The notes beneath the pieces were generated by a model, which saw only the letters and a list, made by a program, of their open reading frames with translations, was not told the origin of the DNA and searched no databases. The position numbers and the translations under genes are program-made. Positions 9,747 to 19,793 of a DNA stretch of 64,000 nucleotides are shown here, piece by piece. The number at the start of each line of letters is the position of its first letter. Position 1 is the first letter of the stretch. Source of the DNA: Planctomycetota bacterium (lineage in GTDB: Bacteria > Planctomycetota > Planctomycetia > Planctomycetales > Planctomycetaceae); assembly GCA_027618475.1 (NCBI GenBank), contig JAQCEJ010000011.1, forward strand, positions 26,234 to 90,233, read 5' to 3'.

Positions 9747-11423
9747 ATGAGTCCAACCATGATGGATCGAAACGCGAATCGAACTACATTGTATCTACTT
9801 GCGATAACTGTTTTTTGTTTTGCGATCATCGAAATGACCGCCGCGCAAGACGATCCTCAAGTTGAATTAGTCGCCCACTTCCCCCTTCGATCCAACGCCA
9901 AGGATTCATCCGACTCGAAAAATCACGGCAAGGCCGTCGATGTGCGGTTTAGTGATAACGCCGCCGGGTTCGATGGCCGAAAAAGCCAAATCACCCTCCC
10001 CGACAGCGACTCCCTCGACTTCAGCACCAAAAATTTCAGCCTCTCGCTGTGGGTGCATACCGAGGCAGAACTCGATGACGTGCTCGGGGATCTCGTCAAC
10101 AAGTACGATCCCGTGACGCGAAAAGGATTTAATCTCTCGATCAAACATCACGCAGGTGTCACCGGCAGTCAGTCGAACTATCGGCATCTGCATTTTGGCA
10201 TCGATGACGGCAAGCAAGAAGCCGAATGGCGCGATGAGGGACGACCCGGCCAATCCCTTTTCGTCCATTCGATGTGCGTGCACGATGAGGAATTGTATGT
10301 GGGGACGGTCGAAGGGCAGACCAATAAAGATCAGGGGCACGTTTTTCGCTATCGGGGCGACGGAGAATGGGAAGACCTCGGCGCTCCCTGGAAAAGCAAC
10401 GGCGTGACGGCGATGGCCAGTTACAACGGCCATCTGTACGTCGGCGTCTCGCGCGTGTTGCTACATTATTCGGGGCTCGAACCGACCATCGCCCATCACA
10501 TCGGCGGCAAGGTCTTTCGCTACGAAAACGGCGAATGGGTCGATCTCGGCCAACTGCTCGGTGTCGACGGCGTCAATGGCATGGCGATCTTTCGTGGCAA
10601 ATTGCATATCACCGGGTTTTATCAGCCCGCGATGTTTCGCTACGAAGGTGGAACCGAATGGACCTCGCTCGGTTCACCCGACGGCATGCGGCCCGAAGCC
10701 CTCTGCGTTTACAACGGCGCAATCTACGCCACCGGTTACGATGAAGGTGCCGTCTATCGATTCGACGGCGAGAACTGGAGTCGTGCCGGTACGCTTGGCG
10801 ACGCCACTCAAATCTACGGGCTCGTCGTTCACGAAGGAAAACTGTTCGCCGGAAGCTGGCCCGCGGGGACGGTCTATCGCTACGAGGGGGACGACACATG
10901 GGTAAGCACCGGTCGGCTCGGTACTGCAGAAGAGGTAATGGGACCGAACGTCTATAATGGCAAGCTCTACGCCGGCACGTTGCCGATGGCAGAGATTTTT
11001 CGATATGACGGCGATGAACACTGGAATTCGGTCGGTCGCGTCGATTTCACCCCCGACGTGATCTATCGCCGAGCGTGGTCGATGGCCGTTTACAAGGGGC
11101 GGCTCTGGTCGGGGACATTGCCTTCGGGGCACGTCCGTTCGTTTGAAGCGGGGGTGAACGCAACGTACGATCGCGAACTTCCTTCCGGCTGGCGGCACAT
11201 CGCCGCAGTCCGCGAGACCGATCGCCTGAAGTTATATGTCGACGGCGCATGCGTTGCCGAGTCGCGAGAATTCGATGGCAACCAATACGACATCAGCAAC
11301 GATGTCCCTTTGCGTTTTGGATTGGGGGCACATGATTATTTCAACGGACGGATGAAAGAGGTGCGAATTTACAGCCGTGCGCTCACCCCGACGCAGGTAA
11401 ACCAGTTAGCGAATCAGCAATAA
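9747..11423 (+). CDS. Secreted protein with LamG domain apparently interrupted by a ~7-bladed propeller
   Basis: 558 aa; LamG N-half (LVAHFPLRSNAKDSSDSKNHGKAV...), seven repeats like YNGKLYAGTxxxAxIFRYDGDxxWxSxG, LamG C-half (GWRHIAAVRETDRLKLYVDG...GRMKEVRIYSRALT). Confidence 0.8.
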   Translation: MSPTMMDRNANRTTLYLLAITVFCFAIIEMTAAQDDPQVELVAHFPLRSNAKDSSDSKNHGKAVDVRFSDNAAGFDGRKSQITLPDSDSLDFSTKNFSLSLWVHTEAELDDVLGDLVNKYDPVTRKGFNLSIKHHAGVTGSQSNYRHLHFGIDDGKQEAEWRDEGRPGQSLFVHSMCVHDEELYVGTVEGQTNKDQGHVFRYRGDGEWEDLGAPWKSNGVTAMASYNGHLYVGVSRVLLHYSGLEPTIAHHIGGKVFRYENGEWVDLGQLLGVDGVNGMAIFRGKLHITGFYQPAMFRYEGGTEWTSLGSPDGMRPEALCVYNGAIYATGYDEGAVYRFDGENWSRAGTLGDATQIYGLVVHEGKLFAGSWPAGTVYRYEGDDTWVSTGRLGTAEEVMGPNVYNGKLYAGTLPMAEIFRYDGDEHWNSVGRVDFTPDVIYRRAWSMAVYKGRLWSGTLPSGHVRSFEAGVNATYDRELPSGWRHIAAVRETDRLKLYVDGACVAESREFDGNQYDISNDVPLRFGLGAHDYFNGRMKEVRIYSRALTPTQVNQLANQQ

Positions 11424-11713
11424 TCGTTTTCTGCTGCGGTTATTTGACCTGCTGAACGGTGAAACATACGCCGACAGGGTTTGGACGGAACCTGAAAACT
11501 CCCGGCGGGTAACTGGAAATCCACTCTCCGACTTGCTATCACATCAGGGAGCGAAGATTGCCGTTTATGTGAAGATTCCGATCTGACCGTTTCGATTCGT
11601 CCAGAGGCTTTCAGAAATGTCCGGCGGCAAGGGACGAAGGCGACTCGATGGTTCGTCATGATCGTGTGACAGAGAACTGGTTTTTCAACTGACATCTTGA
11701 AGGAGATCCGCGA

Positions 11714-12211
11714 ATGTCCATGTATATTGGTGAAGCGTTGGCAGGTGACGGCAATGAAGTCGCCCATATTGATTTGCTCATTGGCGATAAGAACGGCCCC
11801 GTCGGTGCTGCGTTTGCGAATGCACTTGCCGACCAGAAAGCCGGCCATAGCAATCTGCTCGCCGTGCTCACGCCGAATCTCGCCGTTAAACCGGCGACCG
11901 TCATGATCACCAAAGTGACGATCAAGGGGGCCAAGCAGGCCGTACAGATGTTTGGTCCGGCCCAGTACGCCGTTGCCAAGGCAGTTGCGGACAGCGTCGA
12001 AGAAGGGGTGATTCCCAAAGATCAGTGCGAAAACCTTGTGATCGTCTGTGGCGTGTTCATCCACTGGGAAGCCGAAGACGACAAGAAAATCTTCCAGTAC
12101 AACTACGAAGCGACGAAGCTCTCGATCGCCCGTGCGATGAAGAACGAACCGTCGACCGACGAAATGCTTTCCAAGAAAGCGGGAGCATCGCACCCGTTCT
12201 ATGCCGGGTAA
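11714..12211 (+). CDS. fae: Formaldehyde-activating enzyme (Fae)
   Basis: 165 aa; [29 protein letters not shown]...[24 protein letters not shown] is characteristic of Fae. Confidence 0.96.
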   Translation: MSMYIGEALAGDGNEVAHIDLLIGDKNGPVGAAFANALADQKAGHSNLLAVLTPNLAVKPATVMITKVTIKGAKQAVQMFGPAQYAVAKAVADSVEEGVIPKDQCENLVIVCGVFIHWEAEDDKKIFQYNYEATKLSIARAMKNEPSTDEMLSKKAGASHPFYAG

Positions 12212-12255
12212 TTTCGAGTTCGGCAGGGAAGACTTTTTTCGAAATCATCGGCCAT

Positions 12256-12289
12256 CGCGTACCATCTCCCCAGAGGCTGATGGTACGCG
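12256..12289. other. Stable intergenic hairpin between fae and the dehydrogenase gene
   Basis: CGCGTACCATC-tccccagaggct-GATGGTACGCG, 11-bp perfect stem, 12-nt loop, no downstream T-tract. Confidence 0.6.
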
Positions 12290-12367
12290 GTGTCGTTTGG
12301 TGTCGACATCGGCGAACTCATATCAGGCGTTTTCATCGGCCATTGAACCGTGTGACAGACATGCCAG

Positions 12368-13237
12368 GTGACTCCCATTAAACGCATACTCGTTCAATTC
12401 GATACGGATATTTCCCCCAGCGTGTTCGATCGTGTCGTCGCTGTCGATGCCGATTGCGATCACATCTTCAGCTATGGCGGGGTTGTTCCTGACACTGTGG
12501 TACCGCATGTCTACGGTGCCATCTTTACGCGCGGCCCTGATGATCTCAAGCAGACCGCCCTATTCATCGGGGGGAGCAATGTTGCCGCCGGTGAGAAATT
12601 GTGGGAAACGATTCTCGGTTCATTTCTAGGGCCGCTGCGGTGTTCCGTGATGATGGATTCAAACGGATCGAATACCACGGCTGCGGCCGCGGTACTTTCG
12701 GCTGCAAAACATGTTTCACTCCAGGGAAGCCGCGCACTGGTTCTTGGAGGGACCGGTCCTGTTGGCCTTCGTGTCGCTCAACTCTTAGCGCTGGAAGGAG
12801 CAAGTGTTCAACTCGGTTCTCGGACCCAGACTAAAGCGTCGGATGCCTGTGGGCGGCTGAAGGAACTCATTCCCGATGCCAATGTCGAGCCCCTCGCATG
12901 GGAGGCGTCTCAGCCCCCGCTTGAAGCATGCAACGACGTACAAATCGTGATCGCGGCTGGTGCCGCTGGCGCCGAGTTGATCTCTCAAGAGGACTTGTCG
13001 CGATTGAGTCATGTTCAGGTTGCGATCGATTTAAATGCCGTCCCTCCAGCGGGTTTGGGGGGAATAAAGGCGACCGACAAGGCAAAGCAGCGAGATCGAC
13101 TGGTCTGTTACGGTGCGGTCGGCGTCGGTGGGTTGAAAATGAAGATCCATAAGGCCGCGATCAGAAAACTGTTCGAATCGAACGACCAGCTTCTGGAAAC
13201 GATACAAATCTACAAACTCGGCCAGTCGCTGACGTGA
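12368..13237 (+). CDS. Methylene-tetrahydromethanopterin dehydrogenase (MtdB/MtdC family)
   Basis: 289 aa; VQFDTDISPSVFDRVVAVDADCDHI, DSNGSNTTAAAAV, VLGGTGPVGLRVAQLL, GAVGVGGLKMKIHKAAIRKLFES. Confidence 0.9.
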   Translation: MTPIKRILVQFDTDISPSVFDRVVAVDADCDHIFSYGGVVPDTVVPHVYGAIFTRGPDDLKQTALFIGGSNVAAGEKLWETILGSFLGPLRCSVMMDSNGSNTTAAAAVLSAAKHVSLQGSRALVLGGTGPVGLRVAQLLALEGASVQLGSRTQTKASDACGRLKELIPDANVEPLAWEASQPPLEACNDVQIVIAAGAAGAELISQEDLSRLSHVQVAIDLNAVPPAGLGGIKATDKAKQRDRLVCYGAVGVGGLKMKIHKAAIRKLFESNDQLLETIQIYKLGQSLT

Positions 13238-13248
13238 GCCCTTTCGCT

Positions 13249-13293
13249 GTAATCTTTTATTAGAAAAAGGTTACGAGCCGATTGTATTTTTTT
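13249..13293 (+). terminator. Possible terminator downstream of the methylene-H4MPT dehydrogenase
   Basis: GTAATCTTTT-attaga-AAAAGGTTAC hairpin (one T.G pair) with a T7 tract at 13287-13293; the 12-nt gap between stem and T-tract weakens the call. Confidence 0.35.
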
Positions 13294-13569
13294 CAACGCT
13301 CCGACAGTCGTAGGGCCCGCATCCCCCGACTCGTTCAAATTCAACTTGCCGTGAATTTGGAATTTCGGTATTTCTACGCCCGTTTCACTCCTCGCGACTC
13401 ATTTCGATTCGCACAAACTCCTGATCCATCAACGAAAAGTTGCAATACAACACTTGCAGCAAAGACTCACACCGCGTCTCACGTGGTGCACCGCGCGAGT
13501 CTGTCTCGCGATTGAATTCTCAATTTCATTACATTTGTAGCACACCATTAGCGATTTCAGGATAATCTT

Positions 13570-16209
13570 TTGGTCCGCAGGTCGCCTCGTGAACTCAGAA
13601 GTGTCGCACCTGTCACTTCATTGAAACCCGTACGCCGGCACGGTTGGAGCCACTGGCAATGGATGGTCCGCGCCGTGATCGTCGCCGTGCTGTTCGCCGT
13701 GGGGATCGGTTACAGTAAGAGTCGGATTCAAGGACAGGAATCGTCGCGAGAAGAGGATCTTCGTACGCCCTCCGAAGAACAGCTGGAAGATCCACTTAAG
13801 TTACCGGTCGTCGGTATCGTATTTGAAGGAAACACAAGCATTCCCGATGCGGCGATGCTCAAGTACATCAAAACACCGATCGGTCGCCCCGCCACCGTAC
13901 AGCAGATTCGTGACGACGCGAAAGCGCTGTATAACACACGCTGGTTTTTGAATGTCGAACCCCGTACGCGGTCTACAACACGAGGGATCGTTCTTGTCTT
14001 CCATGTCAACGAACGCCCTGTGGTTGAGAGGGTCGTCATCCAAGGCAACAATAAGATCAAAGAAAAACATCTGCGGGCTCTCACAGGATTGAAAAAGGGG
14101 TCGCCATTCGATGTCAGCGCCAATCGGCAATCTGTGCGGCGAATCGAAAATCACTATCGCGAGAAGGGGTATTATTTTCGCAAGGTTAAACTCGTCAAAG
14201 GGGGAGATCCCGAAGACCGCGAAGTGATCATCGAAATTGAAGAAGGCCCCAAGGTTCTGGTTGGCAACGTCAAATTCATCGGAAATGAGTCGTTCAGCGG
14301 CCCGTTGCTCAAAACGAAGATCATGACCAAACTGGCCATGTTTCGAATTCCCGGGACGAAAGTTGCCTTTCTGGGAGGACTCTACGACCCGTCGAGTATA
14401 CCGAACGATGTCGCCTCACTGAAGGAATATTACAACAGCCTCGGATATTTCGATGCGACGATCGAACCCGACGTCGTCTTTTCTGAAGATAAGTCGCGGG
14501 TGTTCCTCAATTACCACATCCATGAAGGGGAACGATATCGTGTCCGGTCGACGACGCTCATCGGTAATAGCGCACTCAATCATGACGAATTACGCGAGGA
14601 AGCCAAACTTCACGACGGGGATTTTTTCAATGCCCGTTTCTTAAATCACGATATCGAGAAAATGCGTGCGAAGTACGGAGAACAGGGGCGTCTCTTTGCC
14701 GATGTCAAAGCGGTCCCCCGGTTTCTGGAACAACCTGGCGAAATCGATCTCGAACTGCAAATCGACGAAGACAAACCGTATCGCATTCGCAAAATCAATG
14801 TTCATATTCGTGGCGAATATCCGCATACCAAAGATACCGTTGCCATTCAGCGTATGCTCGTCAATCCAGGTGACCTGGCCAACCCGAATCTCATCAAGGC
14901 TTCGCAACGTCGGCTCGAAGGGGCACAGGTCTTCGAACGGGGAGGGGAACTGGGTCCGCGCATCGATATTCAGCGAGTCGAGGAGCCGGCTGTACCCGAT
15001 CTGCAACTTGTCGGTGCCGAGACCGCAGTCAGAGGTCAAACGACGGATTCCCCGATCCCGCAACCACAAAACCCGATTTACGGGACAAGTCCGCAGGGGG
15101 ATCCGTTCAGCAATCCGCTATTTCAAGAAACCGAACCCCCCGGCTGGGTCGATCTCGATGTCGGCCTCTCCGAAGCGCGGACCGGGCGATTGATGTTCGG
15201 CGTTGGCGTCAACAGCGACAACGGCGTCGTGGGCTCGTTCGTCCTCGAAGAAACCAATTTCGATATCCTTCGTCCGCCGACGAGTCCCGGCGATCTCTTT
15301 AACGGGACGGCATGGCGCGGCGGCGGTCAACAGTTTCGATTGGAAGCCGTTCCCGGAAACCTGGTCAGCCGATACATGTTGAGCTGGACCGATCCCTATT
15401 TCATGGATACCAATTACAGCGTCACCACCAGTGGCTTCTACTTTAACCGCTTTTATCCCGACTGGGACGAAGAGCGGCTCGGTGGCCGCATCGGAGTCGG
15501 ACGTCAGTTAACGCAACAGATTTCGGTGAATTTCGCCCTGCGTCTTGAAGATGTGACGCTCTCGAATCCGGATATTCCCACGCCGAATATTGTTACCAAG
15601 GCGGTCGGTTCCAACTTTCTCTCGACGGCCCGCGTCGGTATTGCTCATGATACTCGGGACGCTCCGTTCCTTCCTGCCGCCGGACACTTGCTGCAATTTA
15701 ACGTCGAACAGGCATTCGGTGACTTTGTCTATCCGCGACTCGAAGCGGACGGAAGCCAGTTCTTTACATTGTATTCGCGTCCCGATGGTGGCGGACGTCA
15801 CATTCTGTCGGTCAACGGACACCTCGGTTGGACGGATAACGATACGCCTGTGTTCGAACGCTACTTTGCAGGTGGTTTTCAAACCTTCCGCGGGTTCGCC
15901 TTCCGCGGTGTATCGCCCGAACAGACCGGGACGAAAATCGGTGGTCGTTTTCTCGCACTGGGAGGTCTGGAATACATGGCCCCCATTACGGCAGACGACA
16001 AGATTCAGGCGGTCGCATTCACCGACTTTGGTAGCGTCGAGAATACCGTGACGCTCGACAATTTTCGGATGTCGATCGGTGCCGGCCTGAGATTAACCGT
16101 TCCGGCGATGGGACCGGCCCCCATTGCGCTCGACTTTGCGTATCCGATTCTTCACGAGGATTCAGACGAACGTCAGATCTTCAGCTTTTACGTTGGGTTC
16201 ACGCGGTAA
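13570..16209 (+). CDS. bamA: BamA/Omp85-type outer-membrane assembly protein with POTRA repeats
   Basis: 879 aa; POTRA-like repeats (VIQGNNKIKEKHLRALTGLKKGSPFD), C-terminal barrel (FQTFRGFAFRGVSP, GAGLRLTVPAMGPAPIALDFAYPI). Start codon (TTG) uncertain. Confidence 0.85.
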   Translation: MVRRSPRELRSVAPVTSLKPVRRHGWSHWQWMVRAVIVAVLFAVGIGYSKSRIQGQESSREEDLRTPSEEQLEDPLKLPVVGIVFEGNTSIPDAAMLKYIKTPIGRPATVQQIRDDAKALYNTRWFLNVEPRTRSTTRGIVLVFHVNERPVVERVVIQGNNKIKEKHLRALTGLKKGSPFDVSANRQSVRRIENHYREKGYYFRKVKLVKGGDPEDREVIIEIEEGPKVLVGNVKFIGNESFSGPLLKTKIMTKLAMFRIPGTKVAFLGGLYDPSSIPNDVASLKEYYNSLGYFDATIEPDVVFSEDKSRVFLNYHIHEGERYRVRSTTLIGNSALNHDELREEAKLHDGDFFNARFLNHDIEKMRAKYGEQGRLFADVKAVPRFLEQPGEIDLELQIDEDKPYRIRKINVHIRGEYPHTKDTVAIQRMLVNPGDLANPNLIKASQRRLEGAQVFERGGELGPRIDIQRVEEPAVPDLQLVGAETAVRGQTTDSPIPQPQNPIYGTSPQGDPFSNPLFQETEPPGWVDLDVGLSEARTGRLMFGVGVNSDNGVVGSFVLEETNFDILRPPTSPGDLFNGTAWRGGGQQFRLEAVPGNLVSRYMLSWTDPYFMDTNYSVTTSGFYFNRFYPDWDEERLGGRIGVGRQLTQQISVNFALRLEDVTLSNPDIPTPNIVTKAVGSNFLSTARVGIAHDTRDAPFLPAAGHLLQFNVEQAFGDFVYPRLEADGSQFFTLYSRPDGGGRHILSVNGHLGWTDNDTPVFERYFAGGFQTFRGFAFRGVSPEQTGTKIGGRFLALGGLEYMAPITADDKIQAVAFTDFGSVENTVTLDNFRMSIGAGLRLTVPAMGPAPIALDFAYPILHEDSDERQIFSFYVGFTR

Positions 16210-16349
16210 CGACGGCGTTGCCATCGCCTGATACGATTGCCGGCTCACCGTCATCTTCAGTGGCGGCATTTCTTCTGAGACGATGCTGCGGTAAAATGGT
16301 CGTGATACACGCATCAACCTCGTACTGCATCGAATCCATTGGCTGAAGT

Positions 16350-16961
16350 GTGACGATCATGCCGCTAATTCTCGAAGGAATTGTGACGACTCAGAATTCG
16401 GAAGGGGTGTTGAATATCGCTCCGATGGGTCCGTTGGTCGATGAAGATCTGACGAGTTTTACTTTTCGCCCCTTTGAATCGTCGCAGACGTATCAGAATC
16501 TAAAGCGGTCACGTCAGGGGGTGTTTCATGTCATTGACGACGTTTACCTGATAGCGCAAGGTGCAATTGATCGCTGGTTGGAATCGCCGGAGACATTTTC
16601 CGCCGAAACAATATCCGGTCGCGTGTTGTCATCGGCCTGCCGCTGGTATGAATTCGAAATCGTCGAACTGCGTGATGAATCTCCACGCAGCACCATGACG
16701 GCACGGGTGTTACACCAGGGTAAACGGCACGATTTTTGGGGATTCAATCGTGCGAAACACGCTGTGCTGGAAGCAGCGATTCTGGCGACGCGCGTGCATC
16801 TGCTCGATCCGCAAGAACTTCAGTCGGAATTCGAGCGATTGCAATTGATTGTCGCCAAGACCGCCGGGCCGCGAGAAGCCGCGGCGTTTGCTCTGTTGTT
16901 ATCGTATGTCACCGAACGCCTATCAGCGCCGACGGCGATCGATACTATGGCAAAGAGGTGA
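16350..16961 (+). CDS. DUF447 family protein
   Basis: 203 aa; EGIVTTQNSEGVLNIAPMGPLV ... FNRAKHAVLEAAILATRVHLL; directly upstream of beta-RFAP synthase. Confidence 0.8.
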   Translation: MTIMPLILEGIVTTQNSEGVLNIAPMGPLVDEDLTSFTFRPFESSQTYQNLKRSRQGVFHVIDDVYLIAQGAIDRWLESPETFSAETISGRVLSSACRWYEFEIVELRDESPRSTMTARVLHQGKRHDFWGFNRAKHAVLEAAILATRVHLLDPQELQSEFERLQLIVAKTAGPREAAAFALLLSYVTERLSAPTAIDTMAKR

Positions 16962-16965
16962 AGTC

Positions 16966-17955
16966 GTGTACGAGAAGATTCGCATTACGACCGGTGCCCG
17001 CCTTCACTTTGGATTTCTCGCTTATCCACAGGGGATGGGAAGAGCGTACGGCGGACTCGGCGTGATGATTGAACGTCCCGGTTATCAACTGACCGTTCGA
17101 CGTGCCTTGCAGAACGACGCTACTTCGGTGTCTGTGTCGAACGATTGCGCATCGTCAACTGTGCTTGATCGCATAAAATATTGGTACGAGAGGTATCAGA
17201 TATCCGCCAGAAGTCCGATCGAGAATTTCGAGATTGTGGTAGAAAACATCATTCCACCTCATCGGGGACTCGGTTCGGGAACGCAAGGAGCACTCGCCGT
17301 CGCACAAGCGATTTCGTTTCTTACGGGAGAGCGATCCGCTTCGGTCATGTCACTCGCAAAACGAGTTGGCCGGGGCGCGCGTTCGGCTGTTGGAATTCAC
17401 GGATTTCATCGCGGCGGTTTATTGATTGACGGTGGCAAGAACGAATCCAATGAGATTGGAAAACTGCTGATTCGTGAGGAGTTTCCTCATGAATGGCGGT
17501 TCGTACTGGTTGCTCCCTCGACAACCGAAGGGTATTCCGGCCACGCCGAGCTTCAGGCCTTCGCACAACTTCCGCCGATGCCCGAGTCGCTGACCGAGCG
17601 GTTGAGTCGCCTGGTGTTGCTGGAACTCCTTCCCGCTGTGCAGGAACGGGATGTTGATCGGTTTTCTGCCGCCATCGGCGATTATGGTGATATCGTGGGA
17701 GGGCATTTTGCACCGTTGCAGGGAGGAATCTTTGCAAGCTCCCGAATGGCAGAACTGGCGGCTGAATTGCGGCGTGATGGTATCGCCGGTATCGCTCAAT
17801 CGTCATGGGGGCCGACGATCGCTATACTTTGCGCAAATTCCCAGTCTGCCGAAGATTTGAGCAACCGGATTCGCGGCAACACACTTTATTCAGACTGCGA
17901 CATCCTGATAACACAGGGGATGAATAGCGGCGCGATTCTGGAATTTGAGGAATAG
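16966..17955 (+). CDS. Beta-ribofuranosylaminobenzene 5'-phosphate synthase (GHMP kinase-like)
   Basis: GTG start 4 nt after the DUF447 stop; TGARLHFGFLAYPQGMGRAYGGLGVMIERP, PPHRGLGSGTQGALAVAQAI, GRGARSAVGIHGFHRGGLLIDGG. Confidence 0.88.
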   Translation: MYEKIRITTGARLHFGFLAYPQGMGRAYGGLGVMIERPGYQLTVRRALQNDATSVSVSNDCASSTVLDRIKYWYERYQISARSPIENFEIVVENIIPPHRGLGSGTQGALAVAQAISFLTGERSASVMSLAKRVGRGARSAVGIHGFHRGGLLIDGGKNESNEIGKLLIREEFPHEWRFVLVAPSTTEGYSGHAELQAFAQLPPMPESLTERLSRLVLLELLPAVQERDVDRFSAAIGDYGDIVGGHFAPLQGGIFASSRMAELAAELRRDGIAGIAQSSWGPTIAILCANSQSAEDLSNRIRGNTLYSDCDILITQGMNSGAILEFEE

Positions 17956-18288
17956 TTTCCGTCGGGTCGGTGCTGGTACCTGTTTTATAGCAAGGGGTTG
18001 CGTGTAGGGATGTGTTGTTGGATTTCTCCGCCAAGTCGTTTTTCAGTGATGGAAGCGAGTGAAGATCTTACGGAATGTCGCGTGGTCACTTCATCGAAAC
18101 GACAATCATCACGTAGGCGTTTTCGTAATTCTTCGGTGAATTCACGTTGACGATCTCGGTGGGAGCAATGAATAATGTCCTGCGACGCGTTGAAGTCACG
18201 CGGACAGTTGTTAAAGTAAGATGAGAGAACGGTCGAGTTTCGAATAGGGGTTTGATTTCCTGCTCGTATCGTTGCTTTAGTTAGAACT

Positions 18289-18365
18289 GGTTTCATAACC
18301 CGGTTGGCGACTGAAGAATCGTCCAAATTGTCCGGAATTATCCGCCGTCCAGAGGGTTATGAAAC
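18289..18365 (+). repeat. ~77-bp dispersed inverted-repeat element, copy 1
   Basis: GGTTTCATAACCCGGTTGGCGAC ... GCCGTCCAGAGGGTTATGAAAC; recurs inverted at 47519-47596, half copy at 35441. Confidence 0.7.
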
Positions 18366-19618
18366 TGCTTGTAGAAGAGTTTGTCTTCCAGAAGATAATG
18401 TCCATGTCTCCTCCTGCCCCGGATCAGGGATACACCAGTTCGGTATCGCGGCGTGATTTTCTTCGCGTCGGCGGACTCGGCGTTGTCAGTCTGTCGGTGG
18501 GCGAAAAGTCGAGTGGAGCGGCTTCTTCTGCCGCCATCGCAGGAAAGAATGTGATCTTTCTGTTGATGTCCGGCGGGCCGAGCCACATTGAAACGTTCGA
18601 TCCCAAGCCCGAAGCGCCGACCTATATCCGGGGGCCAGTGAAAGCGATTTCAACGGCGCTCCCGGGTGTCTATCTCAGTGAAGGCTTACCGCGCATTGCC
18701 GAACGACTCGATCGTTGTACGCTCATACGGTCGCTCTGGCATCATGCCGCTCCCCTGCACGAAACAAGTATGCAATTGCTGATGACAGGCCGATTGGCAG
18801 GTCGGGGCGTCCGTCCTCCCAGCTATCAAACTGTTTTCACGCGCGAATACCGTTTGACGAGTCAGGAACTCGGTTTATCGTCTTCCGGGTTTCCCACGGT
18901 GGTATTATCGCCTCCAACCAAACCCGAGCCACATCGTGCCACATTTTATCGTGGTGAAACGGGGGGTGACTGGGGAAACGATTTTACGCCGCATCACGAA
19001 GTGTTGGCCTGTGAAGGATCGCGGTTCGAACACGAAGTTTTACAGAATGAACCGGAAATTCTACGTCGATTGTATGGTTATTCTCATTGTGGCGCGATGT
19101 GCCTTCGTGCCCGGCAGTTGATCGAACAAGGGAGCCGTTGTGTCACGGTTCATCTCTACCCGCCACAGCCAAAAGCGTTAAGCTGGGATTGCCACGGCAG
19201 CGAATCATCGGCTCCGGGGATCGTCACCGATTACCGCGATACGATCTGTCCGGAATTCGATCGTGCCTATGCGGCGTTAATTGACGACCTGGATCAACGC
19301 GGATTGCTCGACAAGACATTGGTTATTGCCACAGGTGAGTTTGGGCGGTCCCCGCGTATCAATCCACAGGGGGGCCGCGAGCACTGGCCGCGCGTCTGGT
19401 CGGCGATTCTCGCCGGCGGAAACCTTCCCGAAGGACGAGTTGTCGGTGCGAGCGATTCTCAGGCTGCCGAACCGATTGATCGCCCGGTTCATATCAGCGA
19501 ACTGGTGGCGTCGATCTACCATCAGTTCAACGTCGATCCTACTCGACAGTGGACAACGCCGACGGGCAGTTCGCTCGCTCTTGTCGACGCCTCACCGATT
19601 GCCGAATTGAATGCGTAA
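18359..19618 (+). CDS. DUF1501 domain-containing protein
   Basis: SRRDFLRVGGLGVVSLSVGEKSSG leader, VIFLLMSGGPSHIETFDPKPEAP, ATGEFGRSPRINPQGGREHWP. True start may be 18398 because 18359 lies in the repeat arm. Confidence 0.9.
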   Translation: MKLLVEEFVFQKIMSMSPPAPDQGYTSSVSRRDFLRVGGLGVVSLSVGEKSSGAASSAAIAGKNVIFLLMSGGPSHIETFDPKPEAPTYIRGPVKAISTALPGVYLSEGLPRIAERLDRCTLIRSLWHHAAPLHETSMQLLMTGRLAGRGVRPPSYQTVFTREYRLTSQELGLSSSGFPTVVLSPPTKPEPHRATFYRGETGGDWGNDFTPHHEVLACEGSRFEHEVLQNEPEILRRLYGYSHCGAMCLRARQLIEQGSRCVTVHLYPPQPKALSWDCHGSESSAPGIVTDYRDTICPEFDRAYAALIDDLDQRGLLDKTLVIATGEFGRSPRINPQGGREHWPRVWSAILAGGNLPEGRVVGASDSQAAEPIDRPVHISELVASIYHQFNVDPTRQWTTPTGSSLALVDASPIAELNA

Positions 19619-19793
19619 TTCGGGATAAGTCCGTCGTCCATTTTCTGCCGGCCGTTTTTACGGTTGGCGTTGATGCTTCACTCGTCCCTGGTGTGTCTGA
19701 ATTCAGGGATTTGTTGCCTTTCGCGATCGTATCTGCACATGATGTCGTTGCCTCCTGTTTGATCGCCATCAATTACGGACAGGTGCCGAACAG

